A DNA stretch of 64,000 nucleotides, from positions 17,733,501 to 17,797,500 of the forward strand of contig CM032233.1 in NCBI GenBank assembly GCA_019009955.1. Direction: 5' to 3'. Position 1 is the first letter of the stretch. Each line of letters begins with the position of its first letter. Source of the DNA: Riptortus pedestris (taxonomy: Eukaryota; Arthropoda; Insecta; Hemiptera; Alydidae). The translations under genes were made by a program, and so were the position numbers. This document shows, in pieces, positions 38,429-49,401 of the stretch. The notes under the pieces are model-generated. The model was not told the origin of the DNA, did no database searches, and was given only the letters and a program-made list of their open reading frames with translations.

Positions 38429-38953
38429 ATATATTTTTAATACCTTGAAAAATCCGCATATAACAACAAATATGAAATTTTACATTTGCAATAAGATTGA
38501 CTCTATACAAATTCATAATCCGACGTATGTTAACGGAGATATTTCGAATTTTCGAAAATCCCCCTCTAAACCCCCCCCTTCTGGTCCGATTTTAGCCATT
38601 AACGAACTTGATCTGTCTTTTTACATTAAACGTTTAAATATCGAGTTTGGTAACGATCAGACAAAAATTGCGACCGCTAGAGCGTTAACAGGACATATAT
38701 ATATATATATATTGGAATTTGGAACGGACCTCATTTTCGATATATCCTAGGTAGGATCGATGGACATTTGAAAAATGTTTTAGTGCAACCTGCTGAAATG
38801 GCCACCGTTGAGAGTTAACTGAATACTATAAGTTTTGAACGGACCTCATTTTCGTCATCTCCTGGTATAGATTGATGGGCATTTGAAGAAATGTTTTCAA
38901 AATAGCGTCATGAGTACGATCTCAGTAGTTTATTTCAGGAAATCAGCTAAAAC
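37505..38953 (-). mobile_element. Nested HINE copies
   Basis: A minus-oriented HINE part (37505-37880, with gtttaatgaaagcaattcat and the cgatccgactc block) is interrupted at its acaaaa motif by another hairpin end at 37882. That copy runs through a TA array (38367-38424), after which a second set of the conserved block (38464-38694), a short TA array (38695-38711) and two versions of the left block (38720-38780 and 38830-38953) follow. At least three insertions or recombination events are needed. Confidence 0.75.
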
Positions 38954-39299
38954 GAAATTAATTTCTTGAGCTTAATTACTAAATATTTCTTCATTTTTTT
39001 TTTCGACTGTTACTTCCTTTCCACTTGACAAATTTAAGGGGCATATAAATAGAAGATCCTTCCCAGGATTAAAGCTTGTCTTGAAGAAAGTTACGTCCTT
39101 TTGTGACATAAAGAATGAAAAGGAGCCGCGATTACATGTGTACTGTGAAATAAAACACAATGGGCTGCCAAGTGTGGAGTAGCTCGGAAATCCGAGGCAC
39201 TTACATAACGGGAGAGAACTCGCCGAGAATATAAGGAGCAACTATTCCCTCGCTGAAGGTACCTTCCTTCAATAATAATCAATTTGGTGAATCAGCCCA
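38954..39299. other. Unassigned spacer
   Basis: No feature was recognised. A minus-strand open frame (38972-39241) has no motif. Confidence 0.35.
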
Positions 39300-39412
39300 A
39301 ATCTCTGCTATTGAGGTCGTACTCATGACGCGATTTTCGAAACATTTCTTCAAATATCGGTCGATACAACCCAGGAGTTGACTAAAATGAGATCCGTTCA
39401 AAATTATATATA

Positions 39413-40020
39413 CACTCAACCGCAAAAAAAAAAACCGGACACTTCATTTTTGTCGTATTAAAAGCTAATTTTCAGCAATTTTCTTTATGTGGGTATTCTA
39501 GTTATTACAGAGAATTTAGACTCTAAGTCCATTGAAATAATCCCTTCAGGATTAGTAAACAATTAGATAAAACTCAGATTAGATTTATTTGTCGTGAAGT
39601 TGATCTATTCTAAACTGTAAGTAGTTTTTCGCACATTTAAACATCTTTAATTATTAACCAAGCATTTTCTTTAATTAATGTTTTATTTTTATTTCGTTCC
39701 AGAATAATGGGTCTTTCAAACTTAGTGGAAGGCCGGAGCTTATGTTACATTGCCGAAACGCTTGGGGTAGCGAAGTCTACCATTCACTGTAATAAAAATG
39801 AAGAACAATTTTTTTTTTTAAATGTGTTAATTTATTTTTTTTTTTTTTTTGTATTTTTGTGTAAATAATCAATAAAAATTATTCACTTTTGGCAGATTTT
39901 GTTTAAATAACCTATAGATTAACCAATTATTTTAATTAAAAAGATTAATATACATATATATTAAGTATTTAACAAAATTATAAGACTAAATCTAAGTGTC
40001 CGGTTTTTTTTTGCGGTTGA

Positions 40021-40023
<3 letters not shown>
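39413..40023 (+). mobile_element. Tc1/mariner-type MITE with ~30-bp TIRs
   Basis: CACTCAACCGC followed by an A-run and CCGGACACTT at the left matches, inverted, AAGTGTCCGG, a T-run and GCGGTTGAGTG at the right. TA occurs directly outside each end (39411-39412 and 40024-40025). The 611-bp element carries a short transposase N-terminal coding remnant in the plus orientation. Confidence 0.88.
39706..39807 (+). pseudogene. Tc1-like transposase helix-turn-helix remnant
   Basis: The plus strand encodes MGLSNLVEGRSLCYIAETLG, VAKSTIHCNKNEE, an arrangement typical of the first helix-turn-helix of Tc1-type transposases (xIAxxLGVxxSTI). The rest of the transposase is missing, replaced by A/T-rich sequence before the right TIR. 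Confidence 0.7.
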
Positions 40024-40114
<91 letters not shown>

Positions 40115-40140
40115 GGGGGGGAGAGCGACAGAGAGAAAGA

Positions 40141-40179
<39 letters not shown>

Positions 40180-40972
40180 TATATATATATAATTGTCCTG
40201 TTGTTTTCGACCAGGTTATATTTATATATAAACAACAACATTTCTTGGAGTACTCTTAATGTTACAATAGTGCAACACGTTATGTACAATAGTTTTTAAG
40301 TATCTTTAGTCTTGCTCTAAAATAAATATTCTCGAAATATTGAAATAAACTAAGATTTTTTCACCAACATTTACCAAAACTCCTAGAAACAACGCCATAA
40401 AAATTTGTCTGTTAGCAGCTCTAGCAGTCGCAATTTTTGTTTGTTCGTTACCAAACTCGATATTTAATCGTTTTATGTAAAAACAAAGATTAAGTTCGTA
40501 ATGGCTGATATGGGAAGGAGGGTTTAGAGGGGAGGATTTTCGACAAGTCGAAATATCTCCGTTACTGTACATCGGATTGAAAAATTGTATAGAACCAATC
40601 TTATTTTGCAAATTGAATGGTCTATACATGTTGTTATGTACATGTTTTCACTATCTTTAATATTGACCGAGATATTTGCGTTTTTTTTTTGTTTTCGGCC
40701 TTCAGTAAACCCCCACTCCTACACATGTCATATCAACAATAACCGGTTATATTATAAACCACTTTATTTGAAGCTTAAATAACAAATATTGTTCTCATTG
40801 AACTTTTACGTCATGGAATACATGCAAATACGGGACGCAAGTGGGAAATATGGTTAGTTTACGCAGCCCCTGCGTGACGGACATTTGCCTATATTGATTA
40901 TTAACCGAGTTATTTGCATTTTTTTAGTTTTCGGTCATCAGTAAACCACAACCCCGTCCTACTAATGTCATA

Positions 40973-41943
40973 TTAACCTTCCAGTGGTAACGTTGGGTCC
41001 CACAGACCCATAATTTCCTTTTTCGTCATAATTACACCCTAAAAAATTGTCTTATTGTTATAATCCCTCATATAGCCTCTTTAGAACTCCAGTCAAAACC
41101 TGGCATGATTTCATTTATTGTTTACCCCCAATCAGTTATCAGCAATCGTCCATTGAAGTGTGTCTAGGGTCCCACAGACCCGACGTTACCACTAAGGTGA
41201 CTAATTTTCAAAATGGCTTCATCATCAAAACTTGAAATTTTCGATCTAAATAAAGAAGGAGACGTTACTAAACTTCATAAAATGTTAGAAGAAGAAGAAA
41301 TGACATGGACTGAAATTTTATTATCAAGTGATGATGAGGATACTGATCCTAATTATTGTGAAGTTTCTGATCACGATTCGGAGAGTGAAGAAGAGTATCA
41401 TGTAAGCATTATATTTCTTTGCATTTATAATCCTCAGTTAGCCATCAAACAAAAGTGATTGTTACAGTAATACTATTGTTAAATTGTAATTTTGAAATAA
41501 TAGGTATTAAAAGTACCAGGGCCCTTGCTCAAAAGTGTAGCGGCTCTACAGCGCCGAAATTGCAGCCTCCTGAACCAAACAAGCGTGGTCGATGTGCTTA
41601 TTGCAAAGACATCAAAAGCAGATATTATTGTTCCAAATGTTAGGTATATATATGCCTAAAACATGCAGATATGATTTGCCCTGATTGTAATAAAGATAAT
41701 TAATTAATTAAATGTTTGAGTATACTATTTGCAAAATAAAACATTTATATAAATTTCATATCTTTTGTTTATTTTTCCTTCTGAGAACAGAACTTAGCAT
41801 ATTAAAATAGTTAATGAATTACATCAAGTTTTTTTAATTATTTACAACCATTTCCTATTTAGAAGATTTTTTATGGCATGGGTCTCTTGGACCCAACGTT
41901 ACCACAGGCGGGATTTCTTTTCATATTACCACTGAAGGGTTAA
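40973..41943 (+). mobile_element. piggyBac-family deletion derivative, copy 1
   Basis: TTAA at 40973-40976 and 41940-41943 flanks inverted ends CCTTCCAGTGGTAACGTTGG and its counterpart (...acccaacgttaccac... and accactgaagg). A second subterminal repeat, gggtcccacagaccc, is present at both 41005 and 41168. Inside are a piggyBac N-terminal coding piece and a C-terminal cysteine-rich piece, without the catalytic domain. The element is 971 bp including the target duplications. Confidence 0.9.
41213..41643 (+). pseudogene. piggyBac N-terminal domain plus truncated cysteine-rich domain
   Basis: From the Met at 41213 the frame encodes MASSSKLEIFDLNKEGDVTK followed by an acidic Ser/Asp/Glu-rich segment (SSDDEDTDPNYCEVSDHDSE...), typical of piggyBac transposase N-termini. 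A donor-like GTAAGC begins at 41402. The C-terminal cysteine-rich part (RGRCAYCKDIKSRYYCSKC) ends at a TAG at 41641-41643 where copy 2 has TAT. The DDD/D catalytic core is absent. This copy cannot make a complete cysteine-rich domain. Confidence 0.85.
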
Positions 41944-42089
41944 CTAAAAGCTGGTATATTATGAAGCCCTTTATTTGATGCCTGAATACAAAATATTGTT
42001 CTCATTGAACTTTTAAATTTTAAGATAAATGCAACTACGTGACGCCCGTGGGAAATCGGCTTAGTTAACGCAGCCCCTGCGTGACTGTC

Positions 42090-43093
42090 TTTTTATTTTT
42101 ACTATTTGAATTTTACAATAATATAATGTGTTGTCCTCCATCTCATAATGTCTACTTCTCCTAGCCTGTTTTCTGTTTAACAATATTCAGTTTCATATTA
42201 AACGATTTTACAAAAAACATAGACAGACATAAACTAGATTTTACTACGGCACTGAATTATCTGACAAGCAAACTACATCTTTCAAACCAACAACCTAATT
42301 TAATTCTTCACATTTATTTTCATTTTATCTCATTGTAATTATTATCCAAGAATATAAATTTGAAGATATTTTTCGGAAATCGCAAAATGAGGACAACATC
42401 AATAGCTGATTCTGCTTAAAAGAAATCTGCTAACAGCCGGGGAGAAACTACGAAGAACGTTTCACAACAACATCAATTAGAAATATGGGGATCTATTTCC
42501 CATTTTGATTCTGAGTATTTTTCATTATTTAAGGAAAAATTTCAATGCATCGAACTTTAGAAAAGTTAATTCTTGACTCATTTCATAATGTTTGAGCTGA
42601 ATGGAATAATCAATTTGGCTGGAGCTATGCAGCTGTCAGTAGTTTGAAATTATTAGCCGTGCCCTCGACAGGATTCATTGTTAGGGCTATGCACGATTTC
42701 CCATCTACACACAACTGCTTTCTCCTCCATTCAGTTTATAGTTATATGCCCAATGATCTTAATGAGACGGATCCCAAGACAATTCAGCCCTGTTTTAATT
42801 TCGTATTGTACCTCGTGTTTTTTAGAGTCGTATCCATTTAAGTTACAAAAGCAAGACAAGGGTCACACGCAGAGCATGTTATTTAATACGGCAGACAAAT
42901 AAATCTCCGTTCATTTCAAAACAACCAATTGATATTTGGTACCACTTTCTTTTTTTCTTTTTTTGTGTGTATTTCCTCTACATAGTAACCCTATGTGGAG
43001 GCATTTTATTTTCTGCACATCCCATGCATATTTGCATTATATGTGCATTTTGTCAAAAAATTTAACATTTTTATATAATTACATATATACATA
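42090..43093. other. Spacer with a HINE left-end scrap
   Basis: About 42361-42435 is a decayed minus-oriented left block and terminus (gatatttttcggaaatcgc ... aatagctgattctgcttaaaagaaatctgcta). The rest, including 42600-42900, has no recognised gene. The T-rich stretch near 42945-42967 could be the reverse of the LINE 3' tail, but this is not certain. Confidence 0.4.
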
Positions 43094-44017
43094 TTAAAAA
43101 TGTAAATAAGAACATGAAAATAAAACTTTACAAAAAATTAAAATAAGAACAATTAGGAATAATATTAAATAACCAATAAAAACAAAATTACATAATATTA
43201 TTTTTTCTTCTCGCAGCTTAAGAATATCATAGGCTCTTGCTTTTAATAAATTTAGATGTTCTGAAAATAAAATATCAGGACTGATAGGCCAAGCGGGAAT
43301 ATGAGTATTTAACTGTCTTCGTATGTCTTGAGTCAGTCTACATTCATAAATCAGGTGGGTGAATGTCTGTTCAGTGTAGCTGTCGCATTTACAAGTATTT
43401 GAGTCAGTAAGTTTGAATCTGTATAAGTAAGAGTTTGTATTTCCGTGTCCAGTTAGTATTTGTGTTAGATAAAATGTATGTTGGGGTTGTGAGATATTCG
43501 TTTTTAAAACAGGGATATATAATTTTAGATGTAATCCTTTATCTGTTTGATTCCATCTCTGTTGCCACAAATTAATACTTTTTTCTCTTAGTAAAGATTT
43601 TAACACAGTTGGAGTAATTTTATTGTAAATTACCTCTTCGCTACTTTTAGAGGCACTTTTGGCGTGGATATCGACTATTTCATTGCCCATAATTCCTGCG
43701 TGTGCCTTGACCCATTTGAAGTGAATGAAAGTCAGTCTGTTTTTTAATAGTGTTATATTATGGCGTATTTGTTCTATATGTTCGTCGTGGTTTTTCATGT
43801 TGTCTAGTTTGTGTAAAAGCATTTGACTGTCTGTGTGTAGTAGAATGTAAGTGTTTGGTGGCAACACCATTTCATTTACATACTTTAGAGCCTGTAAGAC
43901 GGCAATAATTTCTGCCTGGTTATTAGAACAATGGTTGCCTAATTTAAATTTTTTACATTTTATAACTTCATCAGTTTTATTGCCTACATTGGTACTAATT
44001 ACCTTCACTGTCAACAA
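43094..44017 (-). pseudogene. 5'-truncated LINE: RNase H domain and C-terminus, frame intact
   Basis: This 307-residue frame holds the later part of an RNase H domain: NNQAEIIAVLQALKYV with Glu36, LLHTDSQMLL with Asp63, and KWVKAHAGIMGNEIVDIHAK with His106 and Asp116. A Cys-rich zinc-knuckle-like segment follows (CKCDSYTEQTFTHLIYEC, about 214-230) and then a hydrophobic tail. This is the C-terminus of a LINE polyprotein of the RNase H-bearing I/Jockey group. The first RNase H aspartate, the reverse transcriptase and the endonuclease are missing, consistent with 5' truncation. The intact frame suggests a fairly recent insertion; no product is expected. Confidence 0.9.
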
Positions 44018-44082
44018 TACTAATTATTTTCTCCTACGTGGAATAAAGTACTTATTTATTACATTAACAGCGAATCAAATAT

Positions 44083-44297
44083 GGGCTCAGGTTAGTCAAG
44101 TGAGTTGAAGCGTTGACCTTTATCTCACATGGCAAACCTAGAGTGGCGAGTTCGATTTCCGCCTGGGCAATAGGAATCTATTTAGTGACGGAATTCATTA
44201 AATAAAATCCTTAGTCCCACCATGACTAGAAAGGGTGGAAACCTGTAGATAAACCGCCCCAGTTAGCCTTAGTTGCAAAACGAGGACGTTAATATAG
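44083..44297 (+). mobile_element. tRNA-derived SINE
   Basis: The head contains ggttagtcaagtgagttgaagc and a box B-like GAGTTCGATTTCC (44146-44158), as in RNA polymerase III promoters of tRNA origin. The body (ataggaatctatttagtgacggaattcattaaataaaatccttagtcccacc) matches 46420-46640 and 12144. The tail is short and A-poor. Confidence 0.75.
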
Positions 44298-45211
44298 AAA
44301 ATCTAATATACCAAATGACGAACAAATGATGGATATCACATTTTGCATATAGGCAGCTATCTTTCAATTAAACACTCGAGGTTGATGAAAGTTTGCTAAA
44401 ATTAATATTATATATACGGGTAATATATAAGCGTTGCCATAATATAACAAACGAAATACTCAAAATTGTTATAAAATTGCAATCTACATTACAGGATCCA
44501 TAATGATAAGTATTGGAGCCAAATGAGCTTGAGCTGATAAACGTTTTCGCTTAACTTTATTATATACATTTCCAACTTTAATTGAACTGATTTGAAAAGA
44601 TTAGTTGATTCTATTAATCATGAGTTTTAATTAAATTATCTTTTGAAGTAAGGTAATATGAAATAGTAATTCTCATTGATTAGTTGTCGAGCTGTACTTC
44701 GTATAAACCAGATGTTGATCATTAAAATTAAATAACCTGACGAGTACATTGCTTGGGAAACCTCTTAATTAGATATAGCAATTGTTAACAAAGAGGTCAT
44801 TGAGTAATTGGAGTAAATGTGGAAACAAACATATAATTACGGCCATATATCCCGATAATATAATTTTTAAATTCTTTATATACGGTAAATTATATACATT
44901 AAATAGAAAAATGACATGAAACTAATCTGGAAGAAGTCAACTTCAAGTTTTGAGGGAACAGTAGAATCTATTCAAAGACAACAATCCCTGCCCTCTAATG
45001 TAGCTTCAGAACCAAAGACAAATAAATGGGAGGCATAATGTTAAAAATTCCAAAATAAATTTGTAAACACTGTATTTTCAAGCTACACACTCTGATATAT
45101 TTTCCGTAAATGGAAACTCAACTTATTCTTCACAGGGCGTGAAAGAGGAACTAGTCTGCAATACATTCAAGCCTTTATTTGTATGCTTTTAAAAAAATAG
45201 GTTTCAAGATT
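44298..45211. other. Unassigned A+T-rich spacer
   Basis: Nothing recognised. Confidence 0.35.
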
Positions 45212-46040
45212 TTAACCTTTAAGTGGGTAGGCGGGATGCTGACAGCACCCCAAGAAAGTTATTTAGTATTATTTATTACTTATAAGTTGATAATACTGCT
45301 GAATTTTTTTTTAGCTTCTTATTTGTTATCTGCAAGTTGATTCATGTGGCTTTGAACATAAAGCGCGCCTACTGGGAGTCGGCAGACGTGTCCGAACGTG
45401 TCAAAACCTGCAAGGGGTGCCCGCAACACCCCACCTACCCAGTTGTGTTACAGCCTCATTGCTCTCTACACCCCGCGTTTGTCACTCTGCAGTCAGTGTT
45501 GTGTCATCAAGTTACCCTTTTCTTGTTAGCTTGGTGTTTTAACATGTCTTACGACGAACAACAGCTCCGTATTCAGAAGTTGTTTCAACAGGTTTCTGAC
45601 GAAGAAGATGTTGCAGAATTTTCCGACTCGGACGACTGTGACTCGGATCATTGTGAAGAAATGGATGAGGAGAGTGACAGCGAAGATGTACAATCTGTCC
45701 GAGGAAGGATGATAAAAAAACAAAATTTTATTGTTGTAAATGCCAACAGTTTATGTGCCTAAACCATATGAAAAATATATGTGAGAAATGTGTGGACTCA
45801 AGTCAATCTGCTCAGCCATTTTCTTGTGTTAAATAATATTTTTATATACTTTATACATATTTTCTTGTGTTTATAATATAAACAGTATAATTCTATAAAT
45901 GCATTATTATATGATATGTATTATTATAAATTTGATTGTATTTTTGATAAAATTTATCTATCGGGAATAACGTTTAAGTAACTTTTTGTGGATAGAAATT
46001 AAATAACTCTCATCTAGGGACCTACCCAGTTAAAGATTAA
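45212..46040 (+). mobile_element. Second piggyBac-family deletion derivative
   Basis: TTAA at 45212-45215 and 46037-46040 flanks CCTTTAAGTGGGTAGGC and the near-inverted CCTACCCAGTTAAAGA. Its ends and protein are distinct from the copies at 40973 and 54126, so it is a separate family. The 829-bp element keeps a transposase N-terminus and a cysteine-rich C-terminus but not the catalytic core. Confidence 0.85.
45544..45834 (+). pseudogene. piggyBac N-terminus joined to its cysteine-rich domain
   Basis: From Met 45544 the frame gives MSYDEQQLRIQKLFQQVSDE, EDVAEFSDSDDCDSDHCEEM, DEESDSEDV, the acidic N-terminal domain. Shifting by one frame at the A-run near 45714-45720 gives KTKFYCCKCQQFMCLNHMKN, ICEKCVDSSQ and a stop at 45832-45834, with C-x2-C, C-x2-H and C-x2-C pairs. 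The catalytic core between these parts is deleted. In its present frame the protein ends at 45762 without the cysteine domain. The frame could be opened upstream to 45337, but the MSYDEQQ start fits the family. Confidence 0.82.
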
Positions 46041-46419
46041 AAGAAGAACAAATCCCTCACTTGAAATTTTACAATTATACTAAAAGTGGTAACTCAACCC
46101 ATAAAACTATGATTTCTTTATTAGTAGTGACAGCTAAACTCATCGCTGGAACCTCTAGCAAATGATTTTCTGAGGATACTGAATCAAAAATAATAATAAA
46201 TCACACATTTAGGAGTATATACGGTAATTGAGTTAGTAAAATGTCTTATTCAACATTTATACTCTTGCCTTTTTATTTATAAATGTTTATCTATTTTTTA
46301 TAGCCTATATATTTTATTTGATTTTGGCTTAACTATGTCTCCCTTAATAACTAAAACATTTACTCTATCAAAATTGAAATAACAAACCACCTGGTTTTCA
46401 CACTTTCCATCATTTCACG
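46041..46419. other. Unassigned A+T-rich spacer
   Basis: Nothing recognised. Confidence 0.35.
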
Positions 46420-46640
46420 TGATCGAGTTAGCAGACGTTAGTCTTAGTAAACTTAGTTAACCTAGAGTCAAGGGTTCGATTCTCGTGTGAACAATAGGAA
46501 TTTATTTAGTGGAGAACTCACTACACGAAATCCTTAGTCCCATCCGGGTAAGAAAAGTGTGGGATGCTGTATTTTTGACCCGCTCTACTTAGTCTCGAAG
46601 TGGACATTAAATGGAAGTTATGTCTTAAAGTGGAGATTAA
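46420..46640 (+). mobile_element. tRNA-derived SINE
   Basis: It has a GGGTTCGATTCTC box B (46473-46485 region) and a body with aataggaatttatttagtggagaactcac...aaatccttagtcccatcc, shared with 44083 and 12144. The tail carries gtggacattaaatgg twice in variant form, ending in taataaataataataat. Confidence 0.75.
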
Positions 46641-47454
46641 TAAATAATAATAATCCAACATATACAGTCTTGATGTAGGCCTCTGAGTTTTAATTCATAT
46701 AGCTGTCTTTTGTAATAACAAATGACTGCACACATGGCAGAATTTAGTGAAGAAAAGGACTATGAATGAATTCCCACACTATTATCGAGTCAAGACTTAA
46801 AACAGTTTGACTTCAGAAACAAAACCTGTTCTAGAGAAAATATATTGGTATTCACCGTAAAAAATCTATTTGCTCTTCTTGAAAATTACAAATATATTTA
46901 ATTTTCAAGTAATTATTTTTTTGGCATTAAAAAAATATAATTAAATATAATTTTTTGAAAATTTCATTATGAATTTTTTGCGATCAAATTTGTCACTTAA
47001 AGAAAAAAATAATAATAAAAATAAAATAAAACAATAAATTGGGCCTACGTCAAAATCAATTGATTTCCGGTCATATGTTTCAATTTTACTTCCATAGCAA
47101 CTTCTGAAAGTCGAATTACAGGTAACCCAGAGTACGTAAGTTAAAGACTACGTTACTGGAGGCCCACAACTTCACGTTATATTAAATGGTTATTTAAACA
47201 TTCTTTGAAGGGGAATGTATTTGTGTGTGTTATGTACGTTCTGGCCATTACATAACCCAAAGCTCATTGTTTGGGGCGATAGTGAATATAATGCATTCGA
47301 CACTATGTACTGACTCCATTTCAGATATCATGCTCTAGTAGGTTAGAGCTGCCAATAATCTCTGACCCCATGTCATGACTAAATCTTGACCATACCATTG
47401 ATAAATCAAAACTAAAACATTTAGAAAATCAAATAAAGGGTTGGAACCGCCAGT
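46641..47454. other. Unassigned A+T-rich spacer
   Basis: Nothing recognised. Confidence 0.35.
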
Positions 47455-48090
47455 ATAGATGATGGTCGAGTACAGCTGGCAACCGCTTTCGATGCAAAGG
47501 AACCATCTTCAAGCCGTCTAGAGTTGTACTGAGTTAGTTGTCCGTTGGTCAGTAGGTTTTATACGTCTGTTACGTTTTAGTCTGTGTCTGTTTGCTTACA
47601 TTAGTCGATCGAAGGGTGGTTATGTCATATGATCAGGTAAAGTGACCAGTAGGTCGTTGTCCGTATCCGTTGTTTACGCTTTTAGTGTGTTGTTTGTGTT
47701 TAGGTCGGACATAGTTGCTTGTGTGAAATGTTACACGATTATATGGGTAATAAATCACAGCTGAATTACGCCATTGAAATAGAATTTGGATCTATGTTCG
47801 TCGTCGCTTCGGCTGTTGGTATTCGTACGTATGTCCGTCAGTTGGCATCTTTCGTTTAAGTAGTTGTAGTGGTCTAAATATTGTGTTTGAGCTGGTGTTG
47901 AGCTGCTCGTTTATAATGTCTCCGTTGAATGTCCGTTGTTTGTAGATCTCCATGTTTTCAGATATGTCCAATCTCCGTCATTTTGTCTGTCTGTGGAGGA
48001 GTTTCATACTGTCGGTTGTATTTGTAGGGTCGTGACAATGATCGTTCAAATGTTTGGCGAAGTTAAGAGTCTCGTTTATTTAGTCTGACT
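47455..48090 (-). mobile_element. Penelope-like element 3' region
   Basis: On the minus strand the upstream part translates to LNFAKHLNDHCHDPTNTTDS, MKLLHRQTK, then RRLDISENMEIYKQRTFNGD, IINEQLNTSSNTIFRPL, matching C-termini of Penelope-like polyproteins. A long 3' region follows, with a hammerhead-like motif (CTTGAAGA...GAAA) at 47487-47513. The 5' part with the reverse transcriptase is missing. Stops within the coding part show that it is inactive. Confidence 0.75.
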
Positions 48091-48641
48091 AAATTAGAGG
48101 AGGAGAAATTAAAAAAAATCGAAATATCTCCGTCACTATAGATTGGATCGAAATATTGTATAGAACCAATCTTATTGTAAATTAAATTGTCCATAAATAT
48201 TCTTATATACCTATTTTCTCTAACATATACATACATGTGAATTATTTGTACGATGACATCATCAATTAAGGTTTTACGTTCCTGTCTCGAAAATGTTCAT
48301 TTAATCTATACCATACTGGATATTTAACAGTTTCAATCAACAATAAAGATCATATTTGTTATTTGCAGACATCGGGCCAGGAATGAGGGTGCCATTACAG
48401 AGAGGGGATCCAAAAATTCAAAATATCTGAGCTATGATGAGTCAGATCGAAAAATGTTATAGAACCAATGTTGCTAAAATATTGATGCTCTACGATTGTT
48501 GCGCTCTGCATTTTTGCAAATATTAAGCGAGTAATTTCTACTTTCTGTTTTTCAGTCCAAGTTTCTATTGAGATATGATCATTAGTGAATCATACAATCA
48601 CGTGGCAAATCTGCTTAGTTTACACAGCCCCTGCATGACGC
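48091..48641 (+). mobile_element. HINE copy with a fourth right-segment type
   Basis: The block aaatatctccgtcactatagattgg starts it. The right segment carries gtacgatgacatcatcaatt, cctgtctcgaaaatgttcat and gccaggaatgaggg, shared with 62060-62716. The right end is cacgtggcaaatctgcttag and a hairpin (acacagcccctgcatgacg). The left half is missing. Confidence 0.72.
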
Positions 48642-48654
48642 TATATAAGTGCTT

Positions 48655-48750
48655 TATGTATAACTAAAGATCAAGATTAACCACTGAAATCGAAAGAGGG
48701 AGACAATCGAAAATTCAAAATATCTCCAAGGATATTAGTCAGATCAAAAA

Positions 48751-48789
<39 letters not shown>

Positions 48790-49276
48790 ACTTTTGTTGT
48801 AAATTTAATTTTCTATAAATATTGATCCATAAACCTTTTTCTGTATCTTGAATATTCAACGAGATTTTTTAATTTTCAGCCTTGAATAAATTCCCACTTT
48901 TTATCATCACACTTTAACAATAAGCGATTATATTTTGAAATGACTTATTCTAAATGTTTACTATAACATTTTTCGATCCAACTTATAATAACGGAGATAT
49001 TTAAGTATTTAGTTTTTCCTCCCCTTTCGGCCCTCCCCTCTATCGGTCCCATTTCACTGTTAACGAATTTTAGATCACTTTCTTTTTTTTTTTTTTTTTT
49101 TTTTTTTTTGTAATTGTTTTCAACCACCGCGAGTGGGACAACAGAGAAATATATATAATTTTGATTGGACTTCATTTTCGTCATCTCCGTGGTATATGAT
49201 CGATGGACAAATGAGGAAAATCGGGGCATGAATACAGCCTCAGTAGCTGATTTCACTTTAGAGAAACCTGCTAAAA
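48655..49276. mobile_element. Decayed HINE fragments around a TA array
   Basis: 48665-48760 is a weak plus-oriented second block ending at a TA array (48755-48787). 48960-49276 is minus-oriented: cgatccaacttataataacgg, a long T-run (49083-49109), then the left block (ttgattggacttcattttcgtcatc ... agctgatttcactttagagaaacctgctaaaa). Confidence 0.6.
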
Positions 49277-49401
49277 CTAAACGCACATGAAATAATAGTC
49301 TAAGGGAAATTCTAATATAAGCACGGGAAAACAATGGAAAGAGGTATCTCTGGAATATGCTGGATGATAGATGAACCAATTTTATTGATACCAACCAAGT
49401 A

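Larger units (their letters stand above)
39300..40882 (+). mobile_element. HINE copy with a Tc1-like MITE at its microsatellite
   Basis: The left block (ctattgaggtcgtactcatgacgcg, then gagttgactaaaatgagatcc) is followed by a TA stretch into which the element at 39413 inserted. Beyond it comes a compound (TA)n(GA)n(CA)n array (40024-40190) and 200 bases of unclassified sequence. The HINE resumes at 40409 (tgtctgttagcagctctagc), with a right segment of the ctcattgaacttttacg type and an intact hairpin end at 40861-40882. Confidence 0.78.
40890..42089 (+). mobile_element. HINE right half interrupted by a piggyBac derivative
   Basis: The block gattattaaccgagttatttgc and gtaaaccacaaccccg precede the TTAA at 40973. 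After the piggyBac element the HINE continues with gctggtatattatgaagccc, cattgaacttttaaattt and the right end (cccgtgggaaatcggcttag, hairpin at 42068-42082, ending gactgtc). The uninterrupted equivalent at 1487-1658 shows the target was ...catattaaca.... Confidence 0.8.

Noticed and set aside
44146..44158. A functional tRNA gene
   Set aside because: The box B-like motif is in a SINE head; no cloverleaf with acceptor and anticodon stems can be drawn.
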